64,000 bases of DNA, taken from Actinomycetota bacterium (GTDB lineage: Bacteria > Actinomycetota > Acidimicrobiia > IMCC26256 > PALSA-555). Below, piece by piece: positions 26,993 to 35,131 of the stretch. The stretch is taken from assembly GCA_016870355.1 (NCBI GenBank), contig VGBR01000011.1, forward strand, positions 1 through 64,000, in the 5' to 3' direction. Under the pieces are notes generated by a model, which did not search any database, was not told the DNA's origin, and worked only from the letters and a program-made list of their open reading frames with translations. Position numbers and translations under genes: made by a program. The number at the start of each line of letters is the position of its first letter. Position 1 is the first letter of the stretch.

Positions 26993-27125
26993 TCCCAATC
27001 CCAGTCGCGCTCGCTGCGGACCGGGATACCCGGCCCGCTGACGCTCGCCACTCCGGCGAGCTCCCTCGCAGGGGCTCGGTCGCCGCTGGTGAGAGCACAT
27101 GCGTGGCATCGGCAAACCACGTCGC
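26993..27125. other. Gap between acyP and the smc promoter, with a family B-like hairpin
   Basis: CCGGG-ATA-CCCGG at 27021-27033 (read on the minus strand, a TAT triloop hairpin) is set in GCTCGCTG/GCTGACGCTCG flanks like those of family B. No coding frame is seen in this stretch. Confidence 0.45.
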
Positions 27126-27131
27126 TATTGT
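27126..27131 (+). promoter_or_regulatory. Candidate -10 box for smc
   Basis: TATTGT fits TANNNT. Transcription from it would place the whole family B repeat (27147-27223) in the smc 5' untranslated region. Confidence 0.4.
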
Positions 27132-27146
27132 CCGCGGAGTGCTGAG

Positions 27147-27223
27147 TGAGCGACCGCGCCGCGGGTATCCCGCGGTGCAGCGAACGGGGCCCGAGCGGCC
27201 CGGCCCGCAGGGCCGAGAGCGGG
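27147..27223 (+). repeat. Family B multi-hairpin repeat before smc
   Basis: P1 is CCGCGGG-TAT-CCCGCGG; P2 is GGGCC-CGAGC-GGCCC; P3 is CGGCCC-GCA-GGGCCG; then GAGAGCGGGACTG directly before ATG 27228. GAGAGCGGGA may act as the ribosome-binding site. P3 overlaps nothing coding. Confidence 0.8.
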
Positions 27224-27227
27224 ACTG

Positions 27228-30128
27228 ATGTTCCTCAAGTCGCTGACGCTCAAGGGCTTCAAGTCGTTCGCGGAGAAGACGACGCTGGAGTTCGAGCCGG
27301 GCGTCACCGTCGTCGTGGGTCCCAACGGGTCGGGCAAGTCCAACATCGTCGACGCCGTCGCTTGGGTGCTCGGGGCGCAGGGACCGCGCACACTGCGCGG
27401 CGGGAAGATGGACGACGTCATCTTCGCTGGCACCCCGCAGCACCAAGCGCTCGGTCGCTGCGAAGTGACGCTCACGATCGACAACACGACCGGCTTGTTG
27501 CCGATCGACTTCTCCGAGGTCACGTTCACGCGCACGCTGTTCCGCACGGGTGAGTCGGAGTACGCGCTCAACGACGTGCCGTGTCGCCTGCTCGACATCC
27601 AGGAGCTCTTGTCTGACACCGGCATCGGTCGTCGGCAGCACGTGATCGTCGGGCAAGGCCAGCTCGACACGATCCTCAACTCCTCGCCAACCGATCGCCG
27701 TGCCATCGTCGAAGAAGCAGCCGGCGTCCTCAAGTACCGCAAGCGCAAGGAGCGCGCCGAACGCCGGCTTCTCACCACCGAAGGCAACCTCATCCGCCTG
27801 AACGACCTGTTGCGCGAGGTGAAGCGTCAGCTGACCCCGCTGCAACGCCAGGCCGAGGCCGCGCAGAAGCACGGTGGCGTGGTCGGGGAGCTGCGCGCGA
27901 TCCGCCTGCACCTGTCGGGTCACCAGATCGCCGGCTTCCAGACGCGCATCGAACGTCTGCGTGACGAACGCGCCGAGCTCGAAACTCGCGACACCGCCCT
28001 GCGCACTCGTTTGCGTGAGCTCGATGATGCGGTGCTCGACGCGCAGAGCTCATTGACGGCGCTCGGCGGTGATGGCGTCGCCGACTGGGTCGTTCGGGTC
28101 GAGGCACTGCGCGAGCGTGGTCGAGGTCTTGCTGCGCTCGTGAGCGAGAAGCGACGCGGCGTGGAGCGCGAGCTCACGGCTGCGGCCGACACCGGTGTCG
28201 TGGAGACGCTCGTTGCCGACCAGGTAGGGCTGCGCAACCAGCTCGCCCAGCTCGACGCGGAAGTCGACGCGCTCACCTTGCCGGGCACCGAAGCGCAGCT
28301 CGCGGTCGACACGGCCGAGGAGACGTTGCAGGCGGCGGAGGATCGGTGGCGCGTGACCGAAGGCGACGCGGCCCGCGCGCGTGCTCGCGCCGACGCGATG
28401 GAGGAACAGCTGCGCGCGGCTCGCGCGGATGCCGCGGCTGACACGCTGCTCGCGGTCGACGGGGTCGTCGGCCCGGTGATCGACCATTTGGAGATTGAAC
28501 GTGGGGCCGAGGCCGCGGTCGCGGCCGCACTCGGCGAGGCGATGCGTGCGGTCGTGGTGCGCTCCGGTTCCGCAGCACGCTCAGCCGTCGAGCAGCTGCA
28601 CGCCGGCGACGCCCGCGCGCTCGTGCTGGTCCTCGACGCGGCGCGCACCCCGTCGATGCTCACCGTCGACGTTCCTGCCGGAGCCCGGGCCGTCACGGAG
28701 CTAGTGAGCACGCGCGTGCCCGGGTTGAGCAAGGCACTCGGACGCCTGCTCGAGCGCTGTGTGCTCGTGGCCGACTGGCGAACCGCACTCGATCTCGTGA
28801 TCGACCGTCCCGACTTGATTGCGGTCACTGCGGACGGCGATCGTCTCGGTGGCGACGGAGTGTGGAACGTGGGCGGCGCCGCCGCGCCGGTGATCACGCA
28901 AGCCGCGCTCGACGAAGCACTGCAACGCGCGACCGCGACCGACGTGACACGGGCTGAGGCGCAACGTACCGTCGAGTCAGCGCGCGCGGCGCTGGCTGCG
29001 GCGCGCGCGGCCGAGCTCCGGCGGGCCGGGGTCGAGGAACGCCGCGCGGTGCTTGCCGCCCGCCTCGGCGAGGTCGAAGCGCGCTTGGCCGCCCGCGACC
29101 CGGAGACGAACGCGCTGGCCGAACGCCAACGGGTGGCACTCCTCGAACGCGACTCCGCGTTCGCAACACTCGCCCGCCGTCTGGCCGACCACCGCGCGGC
29201 CGTCGACTCCCTTCACGACCGCTTGCGGGATCGGCGCCAGCGCCAAGCCGACGCTGCTCGGTCGAGCGCGGAGCAGCTCGACACGCTGCGCGCCGAGCGC
29301 GCGGAGCTCGAGCAGGGGCTTGGTGAGGTGCGCGAACGGCAGTCGCGCGTGGAGATCGAGGATGCCGAGACGCGCACGAAGCTCGACGGCGCGGTCGAGG
29401 GTCTGCGCACGGAGTTCGATGTCGAACCCGCGGCCGCGCTCGACGCCACCGCACCGCCCGTTCCCGAGGGCACCACGCTCGCCGGCAGGGCCCGCGAGCT
29501 GGAACGTGAGCTTCGGCTGATGGGTCCGATCAACCCGCTCGCGCTGGAAGAGCACCGGTCGCTCCAGGAGCGCCACGAGTTCCTGTCGAGCCAGCTCGAA
29601 GACGTGCGCAACAGCCGCAAGGAGCTCACGCGCGTCGTGCGTGCCGTCGACGCCGAGATCGTGAAGGTGTTCGAGCAAGCATTCGCGGACGTGTCCGAGC
29701 ACTACACGCAGCTGTTCTCCACGCTCTTCCCGGGTGGCCAGGGTCGCCTCCTGCTCACCGAACCGGAGAACCTGCTCGAGACGGGCATCGAGATCGAGGC
29801 GCGGCCGTCGGGCAAGAACCTGCGACGGCTTTCGCTGCTGTCGGGTGGTGAGCGGTCGCTTGCCGCGCTTGCGTTCCTCTTCTCGGTGTTCCGCGCGCGG
29901 CCGTCGCCCTTCTATCTGCTGGACGAGGTGGAAGCCGCGCTCGACGATGTGAACCTGCACCGCTTCCTCGATCTCGTGCACGAGTTCCGCGACGAGGCGC
30001 AGCTCGTGATCGTGACGCACCAGAAGCGCACGATGGAGGCGGGCGACGTGCTCTATGGCGTGTCGATGCCGCCCGGCGGCTCGACCCGCGTGGTGTCACA
30101 GCGCGTCGCCGACGTCGTTGACGCCTGA
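27228..30128 (+). CDS. smc: Chromosome segregation protein SMC, short-armed form
   Basis: 966 residues. SMC ATPase that organises and separates chromosomes. Seen: Walker A VVGPNGSGKSNIVDAVAW, hinge near residues 410-555, ABC signature LSLLSGGERSLAALAFLF near 870, and Walker B FYLLDEVEAALDD. Typical bacterial SMCs have about 1150-1200 residues; both coiled-coil arms are about 90 residues shorter here, with heads and hinge complete. No frameshift is visible. ATG 27228 follows the family B repeat. FtsY follows after mscS. Confidence 0.93.
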   Translation: MFLKSLTLKGFKSFAEKTTLEFEPGVTVVVGPNGSGKSNIVDAVAWVLGAQGPRTLRGGKMDDVIFAGTPQHQALGRCEVTLTIDNTTGLLPIDFSEVTFTRTLFRTGESEYALNDVPCRLLDIQELLSDTGIGRRQHVIVGQGQLDTILNSSPTDRRAIVEEAAGVLKYRKRKERAERRLLTTEGNLIRLNDLLREVKRQLTPLQRQAEAAQKHGGVVGELRAIRLHLSGHQIAGFQTRIERLRDERAELETRDTALRTRLRELDDAVLDAQSSLTALGGDGVADWVVRVEALRERGRGLAALVSEKRRGVERELTAAADTGVVETLVADQVGLRNQLAQLDAEVDALTLPGTEAQLAVDTAEETLQAAEDRWRVTEGDAARARARADAMEEQLRAARADAAADTLLAVDGVVGPVIDHLEIERGAEAAVAAALGEAMRAVVVRSGSAARSAVEQLHAGDARALVLVLDAARTPSMLTVDVPAGARAVTELVSTRVPGLSKALGRLLERCVLVADWRTALDLVIDRPDLIAVTADGDRLGGDGVWNVGGAAAPVITQAALDEALQRATATDVTRAEAQRTVESARAALAAARAAELRRAGVEERRAVLAARLGEVEARLAARDPETNALAERQRVALLERDSAFATLARRLADHRAAVDSLHDRLRDRRQRQADAARSSAEQLDTLRAERAELEQGLGEVRERQSRVEIEDAETRTKLDGAVEGLRTEFDVEPAAALDATAPPVPEGTTLAGRARELERELRLMGPINPLALEEHRSLQERHEFLSSQLEDVRNSRKELTRVVRAVDAEIVKVFEQAFADVSEHYTQLFSTLFPGGQGRLLLTEPENLLETGIEIEARPSGKNLRRLSLLSGGERSLAALAFLFSVFRARPSPFYLLDEVEAALDDVNLHRFLDLVHEFRDEAQLVIVTHQKRTMEAGDVLYGVSMPPGGSTRVVSQRVADVVDA

Positions 30129-30177
30129 GAGGGATCGCACACGTGCGACCCCTCTCAGTCTCGAATGACGCCTCCTT

Positions 30178-30218
30178 TCCCGCTCTCGGCGCCTTCGGCG
30201 CCGGGCCGCTCGGGCCCT
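30178..30218 (-). repeat. Family B partial repeat (P2-P3) after smc
   Basis: On the minus strand: GGGCC-CGAGC-GGCCC, then CGGCGCC-GAA-GGCGCCG, then AGAGCGGG. The P3 stem differs from the smc copy (CGGCCC/GGGCCG) on both arms, so pairing is kept. P1 is missing. It lies five bases before the mscS start. Confidence 0.7.
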
Positions 30219-30222
30219 GGGC

Positions 30223-31149
30223 ATGACGGTTCCGGGCGCGCTCCTTGCGCAGGCGGAAGCGGAGAAGGCCGCGGCGTGCGGCCCGACCGGCCGCCAGTCG
30301 TGGCTCTGCTCGACCGTCTACGAGATCACTGGCAGCCGCGACGCTGCCGAGCTCGCCGACACGTTGGCGAGCCCGATCCGAATCGCCTTCGTCATCCTCC
30401 TTGCCCTCATCGCGAACTGGCTGCTCCGTCGCCTGATCAAGCGGGTCGCGCGGCGGGTCATCGTGGCCCCGCAGATCGGTCCGCTTTCGGGTGTGCGGCG
30501 CATGGAGCGCATCGAGACCATGAGCCATGTCGTCGGGAGCATCACGACCGTCGTGATCTTCGTGATCACGGTGTTCGTCGTGCTCGGCGAGCTCGGTGTC
30601 GACGTCGGACCGCTCCTCGCCGGTGCCGGCGTGCTCGGCGTGGCGCTCGGCTTCGGCGCGCAGAGCATCGTGCGCGACTTCCTCTCGGGACTGTTCATGG
30701 TGAGTGAAGACCAGTTCGGCGTCGGCGATGTGATCGACGTGGGCGGGGTGACCGGCACCGTCGAAGGCTTCACCTTGCGCGTCACCCGATTGCGTGACGT
30801 CGCCGGGAACGTCTGGCACGTCCCGAACGGCAGCATCCCGCGGGTCGGCAACCAGTCGCAGCAGTGGGCGCGAGCCGTGCTCGACATCGCCGTCGCCTAC
30901 GACACCGACATCCCCAAGGCGCTCGAGCTCATGAAGACCGTCGCTGACTCGATGTGGCACCACGACGAGTGGTCCGACGTGATCCTCGCCGAGCCCGAGG
31001 TGTGGGGCGTCGAGGCATTCGTGCCCGAAGGCCCCGTCATCCGCACGGTCGTGAAGACCAAGCCGCACGAGCAGTGGAACGTCGCCCGCGAGATGCGCGC
31101 TCGAGTGCTCGAGGTGTTCGACGAGGCCGGCATCCAGATCCGGCGGTGA
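30223..31149 (+). CDS. MscS-family mechanosensitive ion channel
   Basis: 308 residues. N-terminal hydrophobic helices (IAFVILLALIANWLL; TTVVIFVITVFVVLGEL) and the pore-lining helix AGAGVLGVALGFGAQSIVRD, followed by the MscS beta domain GVGDVIDVGGVTGTVEGF. Releases solutes on hypo-osmotic shock. It is inserted between smc and ftsY, which are often neighbours. Confidence 0.88.
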   Translation: MTVPGALLAQAEAEKAAACGPTGRQSWLCSTVYEITGSRDAAELADTLASPIRIAFVILLALIANWLLRRLIKRVARRVIVAPQIGPLSGVRRMERIETMSHVVGSITTVVIFVITVFVVLGELGVDVGPLLAGAGVLGVALGFGAQSIVRDFLSGLFMVSEDQFGVGDVIDVGGVTGTVEGFTLRVTRLRDVAGNVWHVPNGSIPRVGNQSQQWARAVLDIAVAYDTDIPKALELMKTVADSMWHHDEWSDVILAEPEVWGVEAFVPEGPVIRTVVKTKPHEQWNVAREMRARVLEVFDEAGIQIRR

Positions 31150-31157
31150 TCCACATC

Positions 31158-31238
31158 CCCGCTCTCGGCGCTGCGCGCCGGGCGCACCACTTCACCTCGG
31201 CGAACGGCTTCCGGCGGCGCAGGGTACCTGCGCCGCTT
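31158..31238 (-). repeat. Family B multi-hairpin repeat between mscS and ftsY
   Basis: On the minus strand: P1 GGCGCAGG-TAC-CCTGCGCC at about 31214-31236, a longer linker, then P3 CGGCGC-GCA-GCGCCG and AGAGCGGGG. P3 is a third stem variant with pairing kept. It points away from ftsY, unlike the copies before smc, ffh and trmD. Confidence 0.7.
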
Positions 31239-31259
31239 GTCGGTAGCCTCGGTTACGGA

Positions 31260-32204
31260 ATGAAGCGCACGTCCGACGGAACGAGGCGACCGCGACTGCG
31301 CGACCGCATGTCTCGCTCCCGGGCCGGCTTTCGCGGACTTCGCCGACGGGGGAGGCTCGGTGACGACGCGTGGGACGAGCTCGAGGAGACGCTGCTCCTC
31401 GCAGACGTCGGCATGCCGACGACGACGGCACTGCTCGACGACGTGAAGGAGCGCGTCGCGGCCGACAAGGTGCGCGACGCCGAAGCGCTGCCTGTATTGC
31501 TGGAGGATGCGATCGTCGACGTGCTCACCCCGGCGGCCGACCGCTCGTTGGCGCGTGCTGACTCTGGGCCAACGGTGTGGGTCGTGACCGGTGTGAACGG
31601 CGTCGGGAAGACGACCACGATCGCCAAGATCGCGGCGCAGGAGCTGAGCGACGGCTCGTCGGTGCTGCTCGCGGCGGCCGACACCTTCCGCGCCGCTGCC
31701 GCGGACCAGCTCGCGCACTGGGCCGATCTGCTCGGGATCGACGTCGTGCGCGCGCAAGAAGGCGCGGATCCCGGAGCCGTGGCGTTCGACGGCGTCCAAG
31801 CCGCAGTCGCGCGGGGAGTCGACATCGTCCTCGTCGACACCGCCGGTCGGTTGCACACCAAGGTGAACCTCATGAACGAGCTCGGCAAGATCATCCGCGT
31901 CGTCGAACGCACGCCTGGCGCATTGCAGGAGGTCCTGCTGGTGCTCGACGCGACCACGGGTCAAAACGGTCTGACTCAGGCCCGTGACTTCACCGAAGCG
32001 GTTGGCGTGACGGGCGTCGTGCTCACCAAGCTCGATGGCACCGCCAAGGGCGGGATCGTGCTCGCGATCGAGCACGAGCTCGGCGTCCCGGTGAAGCTTG
32101 TCGGAGTCGGAGAATCGGCCGAGGATCTCGTGCCGTTCGACCCCCGAGAGTTCGCGACCGCGCTCGTCGGCAGCGATGATGACCAAGCAGAGGATGCGAC
32201 GTGA
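31260..32204 (+). CDS. ftsY: Signal recognition particle receptor FtsY
   Basis: 314 residues. SRP GTPase at the membrane that docks ribosome-SRP complexes. Seen: N domain DDAWDELEETLLLADVGMPT, G1 TGVNGVGKTTTIAKIA, DTAGRLHTKVNLMNEL, TKLDGTAKGG and the final GVGESAEDLVPFDP. A long acidic A domain is absent; the N terminus is basic (KRTSDGTRRPRLRDRM), which may bind membrane. ATG 31260. Confidence 0.94.
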   Translation: MKRTSDGTRRPRLRDRMSRSRAGFRGLRRRGRLGDDAWDELEETLLLADVGMPTTTALLDDVKERVAADKVRDAEALPVLLEDAIVDVLTPAADRSLARADSGPTVWVVTGVNGVGKTTTIAKIAAQELSDGSSVLLAAADTFRAAAADQLAHWADLLGIDVVRAQEGADPGAVAFDGVQAAVARGVDIVLVDTAGRLHTKVNLMNELGKIIRVVERTPGALQEVLLVLDATTGQNGLTQARDFTEAVGVTGVVLTKLDGTAKGGIVLAIEHELGVPVKLVGVGESAEDLVPFDPREFATALVGSDDDQAEDAT

Positions 32205-32205
32205 A

Positions 32206-32285
32206 GGCGAACGATCGCGGCGCAGGTACCCTGCGCCGTAGTGAGCCGGGGCCCGAGCGGCCCGGCGCCGTGCGTCGAGAGCGGG
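32206..32285 (+). repeat. Family B multi-hairpin repeat between ftsY and ffh
   Basis: P1 is GGCGCAGG-TAC-CCTGCGCC; P2 is GGGCC-CGAGC-GGCCC; P3 region CGGCGCCGTGCGTCG pairs less well; then AGAGCGGGAGTG and ATG 32290. It fills almost the whole gap between two SRP genes. Confidence 0.8.
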
Positions 32286-32289
32286 AGTG

Positions 32290-33639
32290 ATGTTCGACAC
32301 GCTCACCGACCGGTTCGAAGGTATCTTCCGCAAGCTCCGCGGGCGCGGGAAGCTCACCGACGCCGACGTGGATGCCGTCGCCCGCGAGATCCGGCTCGCG
32401 TTGCTCGAGGCCGACGTGAACGTGGGTGTGGTGAAGCAGTTCGTCGGTCGCATCAAGGAGCGCGCCGTCGGCGAGGAGGTCACCAAGAGCCTCAGCCCCG
32501 CGCAGCAGGTGATCAAGATCATCCACGAGGAGCTGACGGCGACGCTCGGCGGGGCGACCGGAAAGCTTCAGGGTGGTTCGCGCAGCCCGTCGGTGGTGAT
32601 GCTCGCCGGACTCCAAGGGTCCGGAAAGACGACGGTGGCCGCGAAGCTCGCGCGCCACCTCGAACGAGACGGGAAGAAGGTGCTGCTCGTCGCGGCCGAC
32701 CTCCAACGCCCGGCTGCGGTCGAGCAGCTGCGCGTGCTCGGTGAGCGCATCGACGTGCCGGTGTTCTCGGAGCCGACGGATCCGGTCGCGGTGACACGCG
32801 GCGGGATCGAAGAAGCCAAGCGCCTCGGTCGCAACGTCGTCGTGCTCGACACTGCCGGTCGTCTCCAAGTCGATGACGCGCTCATGGGTGAGCTCGCGGC
32901 GATTCGTGACGTGGTGAAGCCCGACGACGCGCTGCTCGTGGTGGACGCGATGACGGGTCAGGAGGCGGTGAACGTCGCCGAGACGTTTGCTGCGACCATC
33001 CCGTTGACGGGTGTCGTGCTCACGAAGCTCGACGGCGACGCGCGTGGTGGTGCGGCGATGTCGGTGAAGGAGGTCACTGGCCTCCCGATCGTGTTCGCCG
33101 GTCTCGGTGAGAAGCTCGACGCGTTCGAGCCGTTCCATCCCGAGCGCATGGCGAGCCGCATCCTCGGGATGGGTGACGTGCTCACGCTCATCGAGAAGGC
33201 CGAGGAGACGTTCGACGCCGAAGAGGCCGCGAAGGCGCAGGAGAGGCTGCGCAAGGGTGAGTTCACGCTCGAGGACTTCCTCGAGCAGATGCAGCAGATG
33301 AAGAAGATGGGGCCGATCCAGAACATCATCGGGATGCTCCCCGGCATGCCGAAGGAGCTGCGCAACGCCGACATCGACGAAGGCGAGCTGGGCCGGGTCG
33401 AAGCGATCATCTGCTCGATGACTCCGGGCGAACGCCGCGACCCGTCGACGATCAACGGGTCACGCCGCTATCGCATCGCGACCGGCAGTGGCACCACCAC
33501 CGCGCAGGTGAACGCGGTTCTCAAGCAGTTCAAGGGCGTCCAGCAGATGATGAAGCAGATGATGCGGCCAGGGAAGAAGGGCAAGAAGGGCCTGATGATG
33601 CCGGGCATGCCAGGGATGCCCGGCCTGCCAGGCACGTAG
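32290..33639 (+). CDS. ffh: Signal recognition particle protein Ffh
   Basis: 449 residues. GTPase that binds signal peptides and 4.5S RNA. Seen: G1 GLQGSGKTTVAAKLA, DTAGRLQVDDALMGEL, TKLDGDARGG, then the Met-rich M domain (FLEQMQQMKKMGPIQNIIGM) and a glycine/methionine tail. ATG 32290; GTG 32287 is in frame directly before. No 4.5S RNA gene was seen in the window. Confidence 0.95.
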   Translation: MFDTLTDRFEGIFRKLRGRGKLTDADVDAVAREIRLALLEADVNVGVVKQFVGRIKERAVGEEVTKSLSPAQQVIKIIHEELTATLGGATGKLQGGSRSPSVVMLAGLQGSGKTTVAAKLARHLERDGKKVLLVAADLQRPAAVEQLRVLGERIDVPVFSEPTDPVAVTRGGIEEAKRLGRNVVVLDTAGRLQVDDALMGELAAIRDVVKPDDALLVVDAMTGQEAVNVAETFAATIPLTGVVLTKLDGDARGGAAMSVKEVTGLPIVFAGLGEKLDAFEPFHPERMASRILGMGDVLTLIEKAEETFDAEEAAKAQERLRKGEFTLEDFLEQMQQMKKMGPIQNIIGMLPGMPKELRNADIDEGELGRVEAIICSMTPGERRDPSTINGSRRYRIATGSGTTTAQVNAVLKQFKGVQQMMKQMMRPGKKGKKGLMMPGMPGMPGLPGT

Positions 33640-33713
33640 GCCTTCCCTGTAGGCTGTCCCGTCTGCTCTCGGACCTGCCGCGAGCGCCGTTCGACCTCTG
33701 AAGGACTGATCTC

Positions 33714-34226
33714 TTGAGCGTGAAGATCCGCTTGATGCGGGTGGGGAAGACCAAGCAGCCCAGCTATCGGGTGGTGGTGGCCGACTCGCGGTCGCCGCGC
33801 GACGGGCGGATCATCGAGACGATCGGTCACTACCGACCGCGCCAGGACCCCTCGCACTTCGACATCGACGACGAGAAGGCGTTGAACTGGCTCCGCAACG
33901 GCGCGCAGCCGAGCGAGCAGGTGCAGAAGCTCCTTGCAGTGCACGGCCTTTGGGCGACCTTTGAGGCCGAGAAGGAAAAGAAGCCCGACACGAAGCTCAA
34001 TCGGCGCGGATACGTCACCGGCAAGCACACCGAGCTGAAGCGCAAGAAGAAGGAAGTGCCCGAGGAAGCCGCGCCGCCAGCTGCCGCAGCGCCGGCCGAC
34101 GAGGCGCCCGCCGCAGAAGCCGACGCGCCAGCGGAAGTCGCGGCCGAAGAGGTACCAGCAGCCGAGGCTCCCGCCGAAGAAGCGCCCGCCGCAGATGAGT
34201 CTGCGGCTGAGGAGTCGAGCGAGTGA
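33714..34226 (+). CDS. rpsP: 30S ribosomal protein S16 with Ala/Glu-rich tail
   Basis: 170 residues against 80-90 in most bacteria. Residues 1-85 are the S16 fold (SVKIRLMRVGKTKQPSYR). After a basic segment (KRKKKEV) come about 65 residues of Ala, Glu and Pro, likely disordered. TTG 33714 is the start best matching the family (MSVKIRL), with AAGGA upstream; GTG 33720 is possible. The TGA overlaps the KH gene start (GTGA). Confidence 0.92.
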   Translation: MSVKIRLMRVGKTKQPSYRVVVADSRSPRDGRIIETIGHYRPRQDPSHFDIDDEKALNWLRNGAQPSEQVQKLLAVHGLWATFEAEKEKKPDTKLNRRGYVTGKHTELKRKKKEVPEEAAPPAAAAPADEAPAAEADAPAEVAAEEVPAAEAPAEEAPAADESAAEESSE

Positions 34227-34564
34227 CCGACGACCCGAACCTGAAGACCGAAGACGACTACGACGACGAGTACGACGACGACTTTGAAGACGACGAAGTC
34301 GGCGGCGAAGGCAACCGCATCGTCGGCACCCGCGCCCGCGCCGTCGTCGAGCACATCGCCCGCGGTCTCGCCGAAGACCCCGACGCCATTGACGTCGACC
34401 TCTCCGAGCGACGCGGCGAGGTCTTGCTACTCGTGCACGCCAACCCCGACGACATGGGGCGATTGATCGGTCGCCGCGGACGTGTCATCCAGGCCATGCG
34501 TCAGGTCGCGCGCGCGGCGGGCGCGGCCGAGGGCGTCAAGGCGACGGTCGACGTCGCGGAGTAG
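34223..34564 (+). CDS. khpA: KH-domain RNA-binding protein KhpA with acidic N terminus
   Basis: 113 residues. The C-terminal KH domain has the GxxG loop in LIGRRGRVIQAMRQV. An N-terminal stretch (residues 3-28) is almost all Asp and Glu, which is an addition to the usual 75-80-residue protein. KhpA works with KhpB in small-RNA biology and cell-size control elsewhere. Position rpsP-khpA-rimM is the usual one. Confidence 0.88.
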   Translation: MTDDPNLKTEDDYDDEYDDDFEDDEVGGEGNRIVGTRARAVVEHIARGLAEDPDAIDVDLSERRGEVLLLVHANPDDMGRLIGRRGRVIQAMRQVARAAGAAEGVKATVDVAE

Positions 34565-34578
34565 CGCCAGGCCAGGCA

Positions 34579-35043
34579 ATGCCTGACGGGGCGCGTCTGG
34601 AGGTCGGTCGGATCGGCCGACCGCATGGCTTGAAGGGTGAGGTCACGGTGATGCTCGTGACCGATCGCCACGAGCGCCTCGATGACGGTGCACAGCTCTT
34701 CGCCGACGAGCGCACGCTGACCGTCGAGCACGCACGCCCCCAGCGCGACGGCTGGGTGGTTCGATTCCAAGGAGTCACCACTCGCGAAGGTGCGGAGGCA
34801 TTGCGCGGCTTGATCCTCACGGCTGACCCGATCGACGCCGGTGACGATCCCTGGGTCCACGATCTCATCGGGTGCGAGGTGTCGGACGTGTCCGGTCGCG
34901 CGCTCGGCAGCGTCACTGCGGTCGAGGCCAACCCCGCGCACGACCTGCTCGTCCTCGAAGGCGGCGCGCTCGTCCCGATGCCGTTCGTCGTCGAGCACGA
35001 ACCCGGTCGTGTGGTCATCGATCCGCCAGAAGGATTGCTCTGA
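34579..35043 (+). CDS. rimM: Ribosome maturation factor RimM
   Basis: 154 residues. Assists 30S head assembly by binding S19. N-terminal EVGRIGRPHGLKGEVTV is the RimM opening; the C-terminal PRC-barrel shows DLIGCEVSDVSGRALGSV and LVPMPFVVEHEPGRVVIDPP. ATG 34579, 14 bases after khpA. Confidence 0.92.
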   Translation: MPDGARLEVGRIGRPHGLKGEVTVMLVTDRHERLDDGAQLFADERTLTVEHARPQRDGWVVRFQGVTTREGAEALRGLILTADPIDAGDDPWVHDLIGCEVSDVSGRALGSVTAVEANPAHDLLVLEGGALVPMPFVVEHEPGRVVIDPPEGLL

Positions 35044-35046
35044 CAT

Positions 35047-35127
35047 GAGCGAGCGACCGCGGCGCACGTATCGTGCGACGCAGCGAGCGGGGCCCAAAGC
35101 GGCCCGGCCCGCAGGGCCGAGAGCGGG
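35047..35127 (+). repeat. Family B multi-hairpin repeat between rimM and trmD
   Basis: P1 is GGCGCACG-TAT-CGTGCGAC (a changed base pair, C-G for G-C next to the loop, with pairing kept); P2 GGGCCCAAAGCGGCCC; P3 CGGCCC-GCA-GGGCCG; then AGAGCGGGA and ATG ATG. It fills the gap between rimM and trmD. Confidence 0.8.
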
Positions 35128-35131
35128 AATG

